Below, piece by piece: positions 51,857 through 60,935 of a DNA stretch of 64,000 bases. Source of the DNA: Solwaraspora sp. WMMD792 (GTDB taxonomy: Bacteria; Actinomycetota; Actinomycetes; Mycobacteriales; Micromonosporaceae). The stretch lies in NCBI RefSeq assembly GCF_029626105.1, contig NZ_JARUBH010000009.1, positions 3,720,001-3,784,000 on the forward strand. Reading direction: 5' to 3'. The position numbers and the translations under genes are program-made. The notes beneath the pieces are model-generated. The model saw only the letters and a program-made list of their open reading frames with translations, ran no database searches and was not told the origin of the DNA. The first letter of the stretch is position 1. Every line of letters begins with the position of its first letter.

Positions 51857-52549
51857 TCACGAACTCCTCACCTCGCACGAGCCGTCCCGAGACGACACCT
51901 TGCCAGGTACCGGGCCGGCCGCCGCCGGCCCCCCCGCCCGTGATGACCAGAGGCGGGCGGCCAGCGCCACCACCGTCACCGCCACCAGGACGCCGCCGAT
52001 CACGTCGACCGGCCAGTGGGCGAGCAGCACCAGCCGGGTCGCCGCGATGAACAGCGCACCGGCTCCGGCGAGCACCACCACCAGCAACCGCCCGGTACGC
52101 CGTACCCGGGGCCAGACCAGCAGGACGACCGCGAACGCCGCAGCGGCGGCGTTGGTGGTGTGCCCGCTGGGGAAGCCGTTGGCGGCGATGGTCACGAAGC
52201 CGTCCGCCGGGCGGGGCCGGTGCAGCAGCCACTGCCCCAGTTGCCAGCTGACCGGGGCCGCGACGGTCACCGTCGCGCAGAACCAGGCCCGGGGCCGGTC
52301 CCGGCGCAGGGCGAACAGGATGGTCGCGGCGGCTCCGACGGCCAGGAACGACAGCGTCGCCGCCAGATCGGTGGCGGTCCGCAGGACCGCCACCAGCGTC
52401 GGCCGGTCCGCGGCGTAGGCCCGCAGCCCGTCGGTCACCGGGGCGTCCAGCCGGGCGACCAACGCGGGATCCACCACCAGACCGGTGGTCAGCGCCGCGA
52501 GGGCGAGCAGGGCCAGCAGCGGGACGACCAGCGGCGGGCGGGCGATCAT
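51857..52549 (-). CDS. PAP2-family membrane phosphatase
   Basis: 230 aa from the ATG at 52549 (or GTG at 52555). The three acid-phosphatase motifs are seen: LLHRPRPADG, NGFPSGHTTNAAAA and RLVLLAHWPVDVIGG. Six hydrophobic helices. Likely removes phosphate from lipid phosphates such as undecaprenyl or phosphatidate type on the outer face. Divergent from fasR with only 58 bp between starts. The upstream open frame to 52927 is a shadow. Confidence 0.88.
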   Translation of the reverse strand: MIARPPLVVPLLALLALAALTTGLVVDPALVARLDAPVTDGLRAYAADRPTLVAVLRTATDLAATLSFLAVGAAATILFALRRDRPRAWFCATVTVAAPVSWQLGQWLLHRPRPADGFVTIAANGFPSGHTTNAAAAAFAVVLLVWPRVRRTGRLLVVVLAGAGALFIAATRLVLLAHWPVDVIGGVLVAVTVVALAARLWSSRAGGPAAAGPVPGKVSSRDGSCEVRSS

Positions 52550-52607
52550 CAGCACATGTTGGCACGGTCGGCGCGGTCGTGCCCGCTGGCCGTGACACCC
52601 TGACGGG

Positions 52608-53810
52608 GTGGCGACCAAGCGCAACGACGCCGGGCTCACCGCGACCCTGCGTCGTATCGAGCGGTCGGCCGGGGCGCTGGCGACCGCGAGCGTGGCCCGG
52701 ATGGACGAGACCCTGCCCTGGTTCCGTGAGCTGCCCGCCGACCAGCGTTCCTGGGTGATGGTGATCGCCCAGGCCGGGGTGCGGTCCCTGGTGGAGTGGC
52801 TGCGCGACGGTGGCGGCGCGAACGGGAGCCCGCAGGAGGTCTCCGACGAGGTCTTCGCCGCGGCGCCGCGGGCGCTGGCCCGGTCGATCAGCCTGCAGCA
52901 CACGGTCGCCCTGATCAAGGTCACCATCGACGTGGTCGAGGCGCAGGTGCCGCACCTGGCCGCGACCGGCGAGGAGTCGCTGCTGCGCGAGGCGGTGCTG
53001 CGGTTCTCCCGGGAGATCGCCTTCGCCGCCGCCCGGGTGTACGCGCGGGCGGCGGAGTCGCGCGGCGCGTGGGACGCCCGGCTGCAGGCGCTGCTGGTCG
53101 ACGCGCTGCTGCGCGGCGACTCGTCGGACGTGCTGGCCAGCCGGGCCGCCGCGCTGGGCTGGACCGACGCCTCGCCGGTGTCGGTGGTGGTGGGGCGGTC
53201 ACCGGGCGGCGAGGTCAGCGCGGTCCTACAGATCGTCTACCGGGCCGCCCGGCGGATCGGGGTGGAGACGATCGGCGGGGTGCACAACGACCGGCTGGTG
53301 GTGGTGCTGGGCGGGGCGGCCGATCCGGCGGCGGCGACCGGCAAGCTGCTGGACGCGTTCGGCGCCGGCCCGGTGGTGGTCGGACCGATGGTGGCCAGCC
53401 TGGACGAGGCGACCGAGTCGGCTCGGGCGGCGCTGGCCGGATACCGGGCGGCGCCGGCCTGGCCGGCGGCGCCCCGCCCGGTCGCGGCGACCGATCTGCT
53501 GCCGGAGCGGGCCCTCGCCGGTGATCCCGAGGCCCGCCGTCGGCTGCGCCGCGACGTGTACGGAACCCTGGTCCGGGCCGGCGGGGAACTGCTGGAGACC
53601 CTGGACGCGTTCTTCGCCGCCGGGGCCGTGCTGGAGGCGACAGCGCGGGCGCTGTTCGTACATCCGAACACGGTGCGTTACCGACTGCGGCGCATCGGTG
53701 AGGTGACCGGACTGTCGCCGTTCGCTGCCCGCGACGCGTACGCGCTGCAGATGGCCCTGGCGATCGGCCGGCTGGATCCCCCGCCGCTGCTGCGCACCTC
53801 ACCTGACTGA
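52608..53810 (+). CDS. fasR: PucR-type HTH regulator FasR of fatty-acid synthesis
   Basis: 400 aa from the GTG at 52608. The C-terminus ALFVHPNTVRYRLRRIGEVT GLSP is the PucR/CdaR HTH, and the middle is a GGDEF-like fold remnant. Size, position and orientation directly before fabD-fabH-acpP-fabF match FasR of Streptomyces and mycobacteria, which activates this cluster. A 17-bp near-palindrome in the following gap is a candidate site. Confidence 0.88.
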   Translation: MATKRNDAGLTATLRRIERSAGALATASVARMDETLPWFRELPADQRSWVMVIAQAGVRSLVEWLRDGGGANGSPQEVSDEVFAAAPRALARSISLQHTVALIKVTIDVVEAQVPHLAATGEESLLREAVLRFSREIAFAAARVYARAAESRGAWDARLQALLVDALLRGDSSDVLASRAAALGWTDASPVSVVVGRSPGGEVSAVLQIVYRAARRIGVETIGGVHNDRLVVVLGGAADPAAATGKLLDAFGAGPVVVGPMVASLDEATESARAALAGYRAAPAWPAAPRPVAATDLLPERALAGDPEARRRLRRDVYGTLVRAGGELLETLDAFFAAGAVLEATARALFVHPNTVRYRLRRIGEVTGLSPFAARDAYALQMALAIGRLDPPPLLRTSPD

Positions 53811-53862
53811 ACGCACTTCCGAGCAACATTTGCGGGCAAAAGACGTGCACATCCGACGATCT

Positions 53863-53879
53863 TTGTAGGAATCCTCCAA
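53863..53879 (+). promoter_or_regulatory. Candidate FasR operator before fabD
   Basis: TTGTAGGA-A-TCCTCCAA, 7 of 8 arm positions complementary, centred about 77 bp before the fabD GTG, in the 137-bp fasR-fabD gap. A second small palindrome TTGCGGGCAA lies 25 bp upstream. Position fits an activator site; identity of the binding protein is inference. Confidence 0.45.
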
Positions 53880-53947
53880 CGACGGTAGTGCGGATTGGTA
53901 TCTCAGCGCACCCAAGTGACCCGTGGGTATCAGGAAGAGTCATAGCC

Positions 53948-55153
53948 GTGCTCGCCGTACTCTCCCCCGGCCAGGGGTCCCAGAAGCCCGGCTTCCTCAC
54001 CCCGTGGCTCGACCTGCCCGGCGCCGAGGCCCGCCTGCGGTGGTGGTCCGCGCTCGCCGGGGTCGACCTGGTGCACCTCGGCACCACCGCCGACGCCGAC
54101 GAGATCAAGGACACCGCTCGCACCCAGCCACTGCTGGTCGCCGCGGCCCTGCTCGCCGCCGAGCACCTGCCTGGCGGATCACCGGCCGGGCACCGCCGGG
54201 GCGGGCTCTACGACGTCGCCGTCGTCGCCGGTCACAGCGTCGGCGAACTCGCCGCCGCGTCGCTGGCCGGGGTTCTGCCCGCCGAGTCGGCCATCACGCT
54301 GGCCGCGGTCCGGGGCCGGGAGATGGCCGCCGCCTGCGCGCTGGAACCCTCCGGGATGGCCGCCGTGCTCGGCGGCGACCGGGACGAGGTGCTGGCCGCG
54401 ATCGACCGTCACGGACTGCACCCGGCGAACCACAACGGAGCCGGTCAGATCGTGGTGGCCGGAGCCACCGGCCGACTGGAGAAGTTCGCTGCCGAGCCGC
54501 CGGCCCGGGCCCGGGTGGCGGTGCTGCAGGTAGCCGGGGCGTTCCACACCCCGTACATGGCCCCGGCCGAGCAGGCGCTCGCGAGCGTCGCCGCCGGGAT
54601 CATTCCGGCCGATCCCAACCGAATCCTGCTGTCCAATCTGGATGGCGATGCCGTCGACCACGGCCGGGAGCTGCTGCAACGCCTCGTCCGGCAGGTGACC
54701 GCACCGGTGCGCTGGGACCTGTGCATGCACACCCTGGCGGACCTCGGTGTCACCGGAGTACTGGAGCTGCCACCGGCCGGCACCCTCGCCGGTCTGGTCA
54801 AGCGGGAGTTCAAGGACCGCGGCGTGCCGGAGATCGTCACCCTGAAGACCCCGGACGACCTGCCTGCGGCGCGGGCCCTGATCGCCCGGCACGGAATGGC
54901 CCCCAGCCACGAGCCGACCAGGCAGTTCCGGGTCGTCGTGTCGGCCAGCGCCGGCACCTTCGAACCAGCTGCCGGACTCGCCGAGGGCGACCCGCTGACC
55001 GCCGGTCAGATCATCGGACACGTCACCACCCGGCAGGGCCCGGTCGAGGTCGCCGCGCACGACGCCGGCCTGCTCACCGAATGGCTCGCCCACCACGACG
55101 ACCCGGTCGCACCGGGCCAGCCGCTGGCCCGGATCAGCGGTTCCGCACTGTGA
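53948..55153 (+). CDS. fabD: Malonyl-CoA:ACP transacylase with C-terminal biotinyl/lipoyl-like domain
   Basis: 401 aa from the GTG at 53948 (AGGAAG ten bases upstream). SPGQGSQKPG near the start, catalytic Ser97 in VAGHSVGELAA, and His200 in VAGAFHTPYM give a normal FabD of about 310 residues. Residues 327-398 form an extra barrel-sandwich domain: SASAGTFEPAAGLAEGDPLT, GQIIGHVTTRQGPVEVAAHD and DPVAPGQPLARIS. It looks like a biotin carboxyl carrier fold, but the lysine hairpin (EAMKM) is absent. Loads malonate on ACP; the extension may bind a carboxylase or ACP. Confidence 0.93.
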   Translation: MLAVLSPGQGSQKPGFLTPWLDLPGAEARLRWWSALAGVDLVHLGTTADADEIKDTARTQPLLVAAALLAAEHLPGGSPAGHRRGGLYDVAVVAGHSVGELAAASLAGVLPAESAITLAAVRGREMAAACALEPSGMAAVLGGDRDEVLAAIDRHGLHPANHNGAGQIVVAGATGRLEKFAAEPPARARVAVLQVAGAFHTPYMAPAEQALASVAAGIIPADPNRILLSNLDGDAVDHGRELLQRLVRQVTAPVRWDLCMHTLADLGVTGVLELPPAGTLAGLVKREFKDRGVPEIVTLKTPDDLPAARALIARHGMAPSHEPTRQFRVVVSASAGTFEPAAGLAEGDPLTAGQIIGHVTTRQGPVEVAAHDAGLLTEWLAHHDDPVAPGQPLARISGSAL

Positions 55154-55190
55154 GCGCGCACCCCGACAGCGCGCCGGGAAAGGCAGCAAC

Positions 55191-56135
55191 ATGACCGGAT
55201 CACAGATCGTGGCACTCGGGCACTACCAGCCCTCCCGGGTGGTCACCAACGACGAGCTCGCCCAACTGGTGGATACCAACGACGCCTGGATCCGGGACCG
55301 TGTCGGTGTCGTCACCCGCCGGATCGCCGACTCGGAGACCGTCGCCGACATGGCCTCGGCGGCGGCCGAGAAGGCACTGGCCAACGCCGGCCTCACCGCG
55401 GCCGACATCGACCTGGTGGTGGTGGCGACCTGCACCGCCATCGACCGCAGCCCGAACGTCGCCTGCCGGGTCGCGTCCCGCCTCGGCATCGCCGCCCCGG
55501 GTGCGTACGACATCAACACCGCCTGCTCGGGCTTCAGCTACGCGCTCGGCACCGTCGACCACGCCGTACGGGCCGGTGCCGCACGCAACGCCCTCGTCAT
55601 CGGCGCGGAGAAGCTCTCCGACTTCACCAACTGGACCGACCGCTCCACCTGCATCATCTTCGGTGACGGCGCCGGTGCCGCCGTGGTCACCGCCACCGGC
55701 GGCAACGAGCCGGCCGGGATCGGACCGGTGGTCTGGGGCTCGGTTCCGGACAAGAGCGACGCGGTACGCATCGAGGGTTGGCGGCCGTACGTCGAGCAGG
55801 AGGGCCAGTCGGTGTTCCGGTGGGCGACCACCGCGCTCGCCCCGTTGGCCCTGCAGGCCTGCGAGCGCGCCGGGGTCGACCCGGCGGAAATCGCCGCCTT
55901 CGTCCCCCACCAGGCGAACGCCCGGATCATCGACGGCATCGCCAAGCGGCTCGGGATGCCCGACGCGATCGTCGCCAAGGACATCGTCGAGTCCGGCAAC
56001 ACCTCGGCGGCCAGTGTGCCGTTGGCGCTGTCGAAGCTGGTCGAGCGGCGGGAAATCCCGTCCGGCGCCCCGGTGCTGCTGTTCGGCTTCGGCGGTGGAC
56101 TCACCTACGCCGGGCAGGTCGTCCGCTGCCCGTAA
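55191..56135 (+). CDS. fabH: 3-oxoacyl-ACP synthase III (KAS III)
   Basis: 314 aa from the ATG at 55191. Catalytic triad Cys112 (NTACSGFSYA), His240 (FVPHQANARI) and Asn270 (ESGNTSAASV) all present. It starts fatty acids by condensing acyl-CoA with malonyl-ACP; actinobacterial versions prefer branched primers. 37 bp after fabD, same operon. Confidence 0.96.
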   Translation: MTGSQIVALGHYQPSRVVTNDELAQLVDTNDAWIRDRVGVVTRRIADSETVADMASAAAEKALANAGLTAADIDLVVVATCTAIDRSPNVACRVASRLGIAAPGAYDINTACSGFSYALGTVDHAVRAGAARNALVIGAEKLSDFTNWTDRSTCIIFGDGAGAAVVTATGGNEPAGIGPVVWGSVPDKSDAVRIEGWRPYVEQEGQSVFRWATTALAPLALQACERAGVDPAEIAAFVPHQANARIIDGIAKRLGMPDAIVAKDIVESGNTSAASVPLALSKLVERREIPSGAPVLLFGFGGGLTYAGQVVRCP

Positions 56136-56221
56136 GCTCCTACCGCCCGCTCCGAGGTGGAGCGGGCCGCCCGCCGATCCGGCAGGCATCATTGTTTCAA
56201 CCGAGAGGAAAGTAGAAACCC

Positions 56222-56461
56222 ATGACCCGTGACGAGATCACCGCCGGCCTCGCCGAGATCCTCGAAGAGGTCGCCGGGGTCAACCCGGACGACGTGGCCG
56301 GCGACAAGTCGTTCACCGATGACCTGGACGTCGATTCGCTCTCCATGGTCGAGGTCGTGGTGGCCGCCGAGGAGAAGTTCGGCGTGAAGATCCCGGACAA
56401 CGAGGTGCAGAACCTCAAGACCGTCGGCGACGCGGTCGCCTACATCGAGACGCAGGCGTGA
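56222..56461 (+). CDS. acpP: Acyl carrier protein
   Basis: 79 aa from the ATG at 56222, with GAGAGGAAAG upstream. The phosphopantetheine serine is Ser39 in DLDVDSLSMVEVVV. Acidic helical protein of normal ACP size. Its stop overlaps the fabF start (GTGA). Confidence 0.96.
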   Translation: MTRDEITAGLAEILEEVAGVNPDDVAGDKSFTDDLDVDSLSMVEVVVAAEEKFGVKIPDNEVQNLKTVGDAVAYIETQA

Positions 56462-57684
56462 CGATGGTCGACGTCGTCGTCACCGGGCTCGGCGCGACGA
56501 CCCCGCTCGGCGGGGACGTCGCGGCGACCTGGGATGCCATGCTCAACGGCAAGTCCGGAGTCGACAAGCTCACCCACGACTGGGCCGCGCAGCTGCCGGT
56601 CCGGATCGCCGCCGAGTTGGCGTCCGAACCCGCCGAACGGTTGGACCGGGTCAAGCTGCGCCGGCTGGACCGATCCGAGGCGATCGCGCTGATCGCCGCA
56701 GGTGAGGCGTGGACGGACGCTGGGCTGGGCGACGCCGGCGTCGACCGGGAACGGCTCGGCGTCAGCATCGGTTCCGGCATCGGCGGCGCGCTCACCCTGC
56801 TCGCTCAGGACGACATCCTGGAAGCCTCCGGGCCCCGACGGGTGTCGCCGCACACCGTACCGATGCTGATGCCCAACGGCCCGGCCGCCTGGGTCGGGTT
56901 GGAGTTCGGCGCGCAGGCCGGCGTCCACTCGGTCGCCAGCGCCTGCGCGACCGGCGCGGAGGCGATCGCGCTCGGCCTGGACATGATCCGGGCCGGCCGG
57001 GCCGACGTGGTGATGGCCGGCGGCACCGAGGCCGTGGTGCACGGCCTGCCGATCGCCGGTTTCGCCGCGATGCGGGCCATGTCCACCCGCAACGACGACC
57101 CGGAACGGGCGTCGCGGCCATGGGACAAGGCCCGCGACGGGTTCGTCCTCGGTGAGGGCGCCGGGGTCGTGGTGCTGGAACGGGCCGAGCACGCGGCGGC
57201 CCGCGGCGCCCGGGTGTACGCCCGGCTCGCCGGGGCCGGGCTCACCTCCGACGGGTACGACATGGTGCAGCCGCACCCCGAAGGGCTCGGCGCGGCCCGG
57301 GCGATCCGGCTGGCCCTCGCCGACGCCGGAGTGTCCGGCGGCGACATCGTGCACGTCAACGCGCACGCCACCTCGACCCCGGCCGGCGACCTCGCCGAAC
57401 TGGTGGCGCTACGCGAAGCGATCGGCGACCACCCGGTGCTGACCGCGACCAAGTCGATGTCCGGCCATCTGCTGGGTGCGGCCGGCGCGCTGGAGTCGAT
57501 CGCCACCATCCTGGCGATCCGCGACAGCGTCGTCCCGCCGACGATCAACCTGGACGACCCGGACGACCAGCTCGACCTCGACGTGGCAGCGCAGAAGGCC
57601 CGATCGATGGACGTACCCGCCGCGTTGAACAACTCGTTCGGCTTCGGCGGACACAACGTCGCGCTCGTCTTCACCCGGGTCTGA
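56458..57684 (+). CDS. fabF: 3-oxoacyl-ACP synthase II (KAS II)
   Basis: 408 aa from the GTG at 56458, coupled to acpP by a 4-bp overlap; an ATG at 56464 is the alternative. Cys163 in SVASACATGAEA, His303 in VNAHATSTPAGD and a second His in MSGHLLGAAGA complete the active site. Counting from the GTG gives the same numbering as E. coli Cys163/His303. Elongates acyl-ACP. Confidence 0.96.
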   Translation: MTMVDVVVTGLGATTPLGGDVAATWDAMLNGKSGVDKLTHDWAAQLPVRIAAELASEPAERLDRVKLRRLDRSEAIALIAAGEAWTDAGLGDAGVDRERLGVSIGSGIGGALTLLAQDDILEASGPRRVSPHTVPMLMPNGPAAWVGLEFGAQAGVHSVASACATGAEAIALGLDMIRAGRADVVMAGGTEAVVHGLPIAGFAAMRAMSTRNDDPERASRPWDKARDGFVLGEGAGVVVLERAEHAAARGARVYARLAGAGLTSDGYDMVQPHPEGLGAARAIRLALADAGVSGGDIVHVNAHATSTPAGDLAELVALREAIGDHPVLTATKSMSGHLLGAAGALESIATILAIRDSVVPPTINLDDPDDQLDLDVAAQKARSMDVPAALNNSFGFGGHNVALVFTRV

Positions 57685-57727
57685 CAGCCGACCGGGTCAC
57701 GACGACAGCAGACAGGGCTCCGGCCCT

Positions 57728-57769
57728 GCCGACGGCGCTCCGGCCCTGGCGGGCCGGAGCGCCGTCGGC
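57728..57769. terminator. Bidirectional terminator between fabF and the GH3 gene
   Basis: 19-bp perfect stem with a 4-nt loop (TGGC), between the convergent stops at 57684 and 57789. An upstream partial copy (GGCTCCGGCCCTGCC) could form an alternative fold. Confidence 0.8.
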
Positions 57770-57788
57770 GTCTGGTCGACGCGTGTGG

Positions 57789-59528
57789 TCAACCGGTGCA
57801 GCTGGTGGCGGGCAGGCCGGACACTGGCACCGGCAACCGGCCGGGCGCCGGTGCGGCACCCCGCAGGACGTCGGCCAGCGCGGACATCGACGCCGGGCTC
57901 GACGAGTAGGTGGCCAGCAACGTCGCGGACCGGGCCTCGGCAAGCAGGTGCGGGGTGTCCATGGCAACGGTCACCGCCGCGTCGACGTTCAGGTCGGACG
58001 GGCCGTCGCCGTAGCCGACCAGGTGCACGACCGTACCGCCCTGGCCGACCACCTCGACGCCGGCGGCGCGCAACTCCTCGATCAACAGCGCCCGGGTACG
58101 CTCCCGGCCACCCGAGGCGGTGACGGTCACCGGCCCGTCGACCCCGGCGCAGTCCCCCCGCACCTGGGTGACGGCGGCGGCGGCCAACCGCCGGGCGGCG
58201 GCGTAGTGGTCTTCGGCGCCGAGCACCGTCATCGGCGGGGTGGGCTCCCCGGCGAGCCGCTGTTTGAGGGTCAGCACCCGGGTGACCGCCTGCACGAGTC
58301 GCGTCCGGGGCAGTGACCCGTCGCGCAGCGCGGCGAGCAGACCCTCGTACGCGGCCGTCACGTCCGGCGGCATGAGAATCAGGTCGTTACCCGCGTTGAT
58401 CGCCGCGACGGCCGCGTCGCCGGGCGACAACGCGCGGGCCGGAGCCATGTTCATCCCGTCGGTGACCACCACCCCGTCGAAGCCGAGTTCGCCGCGGAGC
58501 AGGTCGGTGAGGACCTTGCGGGAGAACGTCGCCGCCACCCCCGGGTCGACCGCGGCGACGTCCAGGTGTCCGGACATCACCAGGCCGGCGCCGGCGTCGA
58601 TGCCGGCCACGAACGGCGGCAGGTCGGCGGCGGCGAGAGCGGTCCGGTCCTGGTCGAGCACGGGCAGGTCGCCGTGGGAGTCGACAGCGGTGTGGCCATG
58701 CCCCGGGAAGTGCTTGAGGGTGGCCGCGACGCCGGCCGTCTGCAGGCCACGGACGGCGGCGGCGACCTGTCCGGCCGCCGCGTCCGGGTCGGCGCCGTAC
58801 GACCGGGAGCCGATCACCGTGCTGTTCACCCCGAGGACGTCGGCGACCGGCGCGAAGTCGACGTTGACGCCGAGCGCCGCGAGTTCGGTACCGGCCGCCC
58901 GCCAGGCCGCCTCGGTCAGCTCCGGCTGCCCGGCCGCACCGGCCGCCATCGCGCTGGGCAGCAACGTCACCCCCTGGTTGATCCGGGTGACGATGCCGAA
59001 CTCCTGGTCGGTGCCGATCAGCAGCGGCAGCTCGCCGACGCCGTCGGGCAGCGCGGCGGCGGGCAACCGCCCGGCGGCGTCCTGCAACCCGGTGGTCAGC
59101 TCCCGCACCTGGGTGGTGCTGTCGACGTTGGTGGTGGGTTGGTTGCTGCCGGTCGGGTCGTCGGCCGAGAAGCCGACCAGGATCAGGCCGCCGACCCGGT
59201 AACGGTCGATCATCTCGGCCGGGGTGTCGACTCCGGCGAGCTGCTGGTTACCGGCCGCCGACCCCGGCGAGACCTCGGTCGCGGACGCCCCGTACGCGTA
59301 CGGCATCAGCACCTGACCGACCAGGTCCTCGTCACTGAGCGTCGCGGCCAGCTGGGCGGCCGGCGACGCTGCAGGGCTGGCTTTCGGTTCGCTGGAAGGG
59401 CCTTCCGGGCTGCTGGGAGTGCTGGCTTCAGGCCGGTCGCCGGGTCCGGCGCAGCCGCTGGTGACACCGAGGATGGCCAGCAGAACGGAAGCGATGGTTA
59501 CGCGGGGTGAGGGGAGCACACCGGCCAT
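57789..59528 (-). CDS. Glycoside hydrolase family 3 lipoprotein (NagZ-like beta-N-acetylhexosaminidase)
   Basis: 579 aa, ATG at 59528. Signal peptide ending TSGC (lipobox-like), then a Ser/Pro linker. GH3 core: GTDQEFGIVTRINQG, ADVLGVNSTVIGSRSYG, the KHFPGHGHTAVDSHGDLP loop with catalytic His/Asp, and nucleophile region GVVVTDGMNM. The C-terminal GH3 domain follows. Likely removes N-acetylglucosamine from peptidoglycan fragments on the cell surface. Confidence 0.88.
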   Translation of the reverse strand: MAGVLPSPRVTIASVLLAILGVTSGCAGPGDRPEASTPSSPEGPSSEPKASPAASPAAQLAATLSDEDLVGQVLMPYAYGASATEVSPGSAAGNQQLAGVDTPAEMIDRYRVGGLILVGFSADDPTGSNQPTTNVDSTTQVRELTTGLQDAAGRLPAAALPDGVGELPLLIGTDQEFGIVTRINQGVTLLPSAMAAGAAGQPELTEAAWRAAGTELAALGVNVDFAPVADVLGVNSTVIGSRSYGADPDAAAGQVAAAVRGLQTAGVAATLKHFPGHGHTAVDSHGDLPVLDQDRTALAAADLPPFVAGIDAGAGLVMSGHLDVAAVDPGVAATFSRKVLTDLLRGELGFDGVVVTDGMNMAPARALSPGDAAVAAINAGNDLILMPPDVTAAYEGLLAALRDGSLPRTRLVQAVTRVLTLKQRLAGEPTPPMTVLGAEDHYAAARRLAAAAVTQVRGDCAGVDGPVTVTASGGRERTRALLIEELRAAGVEVVGQGGTVVHLVGYGDGPSDLNVDAAVTVAMDTPHLLAEARSATLLATYSSSPASMSALADVLRGAAPAPGRLPVPVSGLPATSCTG

Positions 59529-59623
59529 CCCATCAGGCTACGGTCGCGGCGGCAACCCGTGCCCGGCTGGGGTAGGTTCCGTGCCCGGCTCACCCGGCCG
59601 GGTCTGCTCACCCGGTGACCGGA

Positions 59624-60115
59624 TCAGCCCACCCGGGTGAGCAAGGTCACCGGCGCTCCTTCACCGGCGTGCCGGTACGGCTCGAGTTCGGTGTCCCAGG
59701 CGGTGCCCATCGCCTTGTCGAGGGCGTGCGCGATCGCTTCGGGAGCCGGCGACGCCGCGATGATCGCCCGGATCCGGTCCTCGCCGAGCTGGATGTCCCC
59801 GGCCGCCCCGATGGTGGCCCGGAACAGGCCGCGACCGGGTACATGCATGAACCGCTCCCCGTCGGCGCCCGGGCTGGGTTCCTCGGTGACTTCGAAACGG
59901 GTCATCGGCCACTGCCGTAGGGCAGCGGCCAGCTCGGCCCCGGTCCCCGCCCGGCCGGTCCAACTGCACTCGGCACGCCGGCCGTTCGGATCGAGCGGCT
60001 GAGCGGTCCAGTGCAGGTTTACCGGCGCGACGAGGACGCGCGATATCGCCCATTCGACGTGAGGGCACACGGCGAGCGGGGTCGAGTGGACGTATACGAC
60101 GCCACGCGTTGGCAC
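59624..60115 (-). CDS. DUF3145 family protein
   Basis: 163 aa from the GTG at 60115, five bases after GGAGG. GVVYVHSTPLAVCPHVEWAI, LHWTAQPLDPNGRRAECSW and LGEDRIRAIIAASPA are the DUF3145 pattern. Conserved in actinobacteria near fatty-acid and cell-division genes; role unknown. Confidence 0.9.
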   Translation of the reverse strand: MPTRGVVYVHSTPLAVCPHVEWAISRVLVAPVNLHWTAQPLDPNGRRAECSWTGRAGTGAELAAALRQWPMTRFEVTEEPSPGADGERFMHVPGRGLFRATIGAAGDIQLGEDRIRAIIAASPAPEAIAHALDKAMGTAWDTELEPYRHAGEGAPVTLLTRVG

Positions 60116-60424
60116 GGTGACCTCCCGGAGAGCGAGGTGCGTCTTCCCCTACGACCTCGACCACCGGGCGGTGTGACCAATGATGACTGTTGTGACGGGT
60201 GGTGCGCCAGTGAATCGGCAAACTGGTCGCGGAAATTGTCGCCGCCCGGCTCGTCGGGTCCGCTCCGCCGCTGGGAATGACAGCCACGGGTGCGTCGTTG
60301 TCCCTGCTGGCCGGCCGGAAACCGGGGCCGAGAGCGAGGTGGCCAGCCGGTCTGCGGCCAGCCGTCCGGTAAGATGAGGTCGGCGTATGCCCGACACCCG
60401 GCGGACCCGTTCGTGTGATCCGCC
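60116..60424. other. Gene-free region upstream of the 60509 gene
   Basis: About 310 bp with no supported gene. It should contain divergent promoters for the DUF3145 gene and the 60509 gene. No clear operator is seen; frames on both strands look like arginine-rich shadows. Confidence 0.4.
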
Positions 60425-60496
60425 GTACCGCCAGTTTTGCCAGTACCACCAGTCTTGCCAGTACCACCAGTCCTGTCCGTACCGTCAGTCCTGCAA
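60425..60496. repeat. Four 18-nt tandem repeats ending at a ribosome binding site
   Basis: Units start at 60425, 60443, 60461 and 60479; the second is GTACCACCAGTCTTGCCA. They diverge by 1-4 bases from each other. The last unit runs straight into the AAGGGAG ribosome site of the gene at 60509, so copy number would change the 5' leader. Confidence 0.9.
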
Positions 60497-60508
60497 GGGA
60501 GTCCCCCC

Positions 60509-60838
60509 GTGGCGAGCAACACCTCCAAGACCGCGCGCGCGTCAGTCCGCGCCGGCCAGGCCGGTCAGGGTGGTGCCCTGAGCGTCCTCGGCGAGTTCAA
60601 GTACCTGATCCCGCTCAACGGCGGCAAGCACGCCTATGTCCGCAACCTCACCAACGGGAAGACCGCTCACCTGCGTACCGACTCGGACGCGTTCGTGGAG
60701 GAGATCCGGTCGCTCGCCGGTGCCGGCCACGCCGCGAAGATCCGGTTGGAGATCAACGCACTGGCGGCCGCCCACCCGGGTCACGGCTGGGAGCTGACCG
60801 AGAAGCGGCTCGTCGAGGCCGGGGTCTTCGAGGCCTGA
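60509..60838 (+). CDS. Conserved small protein of unknown function
   Basis: 109 aa from the GTG at 60509 with AAGGGAG about 8 bases upstream. An alternative TTG start at 60437 would add a VPPVLP-type repeat peptide from the tandem array, less likely. GEFKYLIPLNGGKHAYVRNL and NGKTAHLRTDSDAFVEEIRS are well-formed; no family recognised. Cytoplasmic, no TM. Confidence 0.75.
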   Translation: MASNTSKTARASVRAGQAGQGGALSVLGEFKYLIPLNGGKHAYVRNLTNGKTAHLRTDSDAFVEEIRSLAGAGHAAKIRLEINALAAAHPGHGWELTEKRLVEAGVFEA

Positions 60839-60875
60839 GCATGATCTGACGGGTCGGCGACGACCCGGACCTTGG

Positions 60876-60910
60876 ACGGCCCCGCCGGGCGACACGCCCG
60901 GCGGGGCCGT
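60876..60910. terminator. Strong bidirectional terminator
   Basis: 16-bp perfect stem (ACGGCCCCGCCGGGCG and its complement) with loop ACA, followed by TTTCC. It sits between the convergent stops at 60838 and 60936. Confidence 0.88.
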
Positions 60911-60935
60911 TTCCGTCGCTGGTGTTGGCGACTGC

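Noticed and set aside
60425-60496. CRISPR array
   Set aside because: Units are 18 nt, head to tail without spacers, and there are no cas genes.
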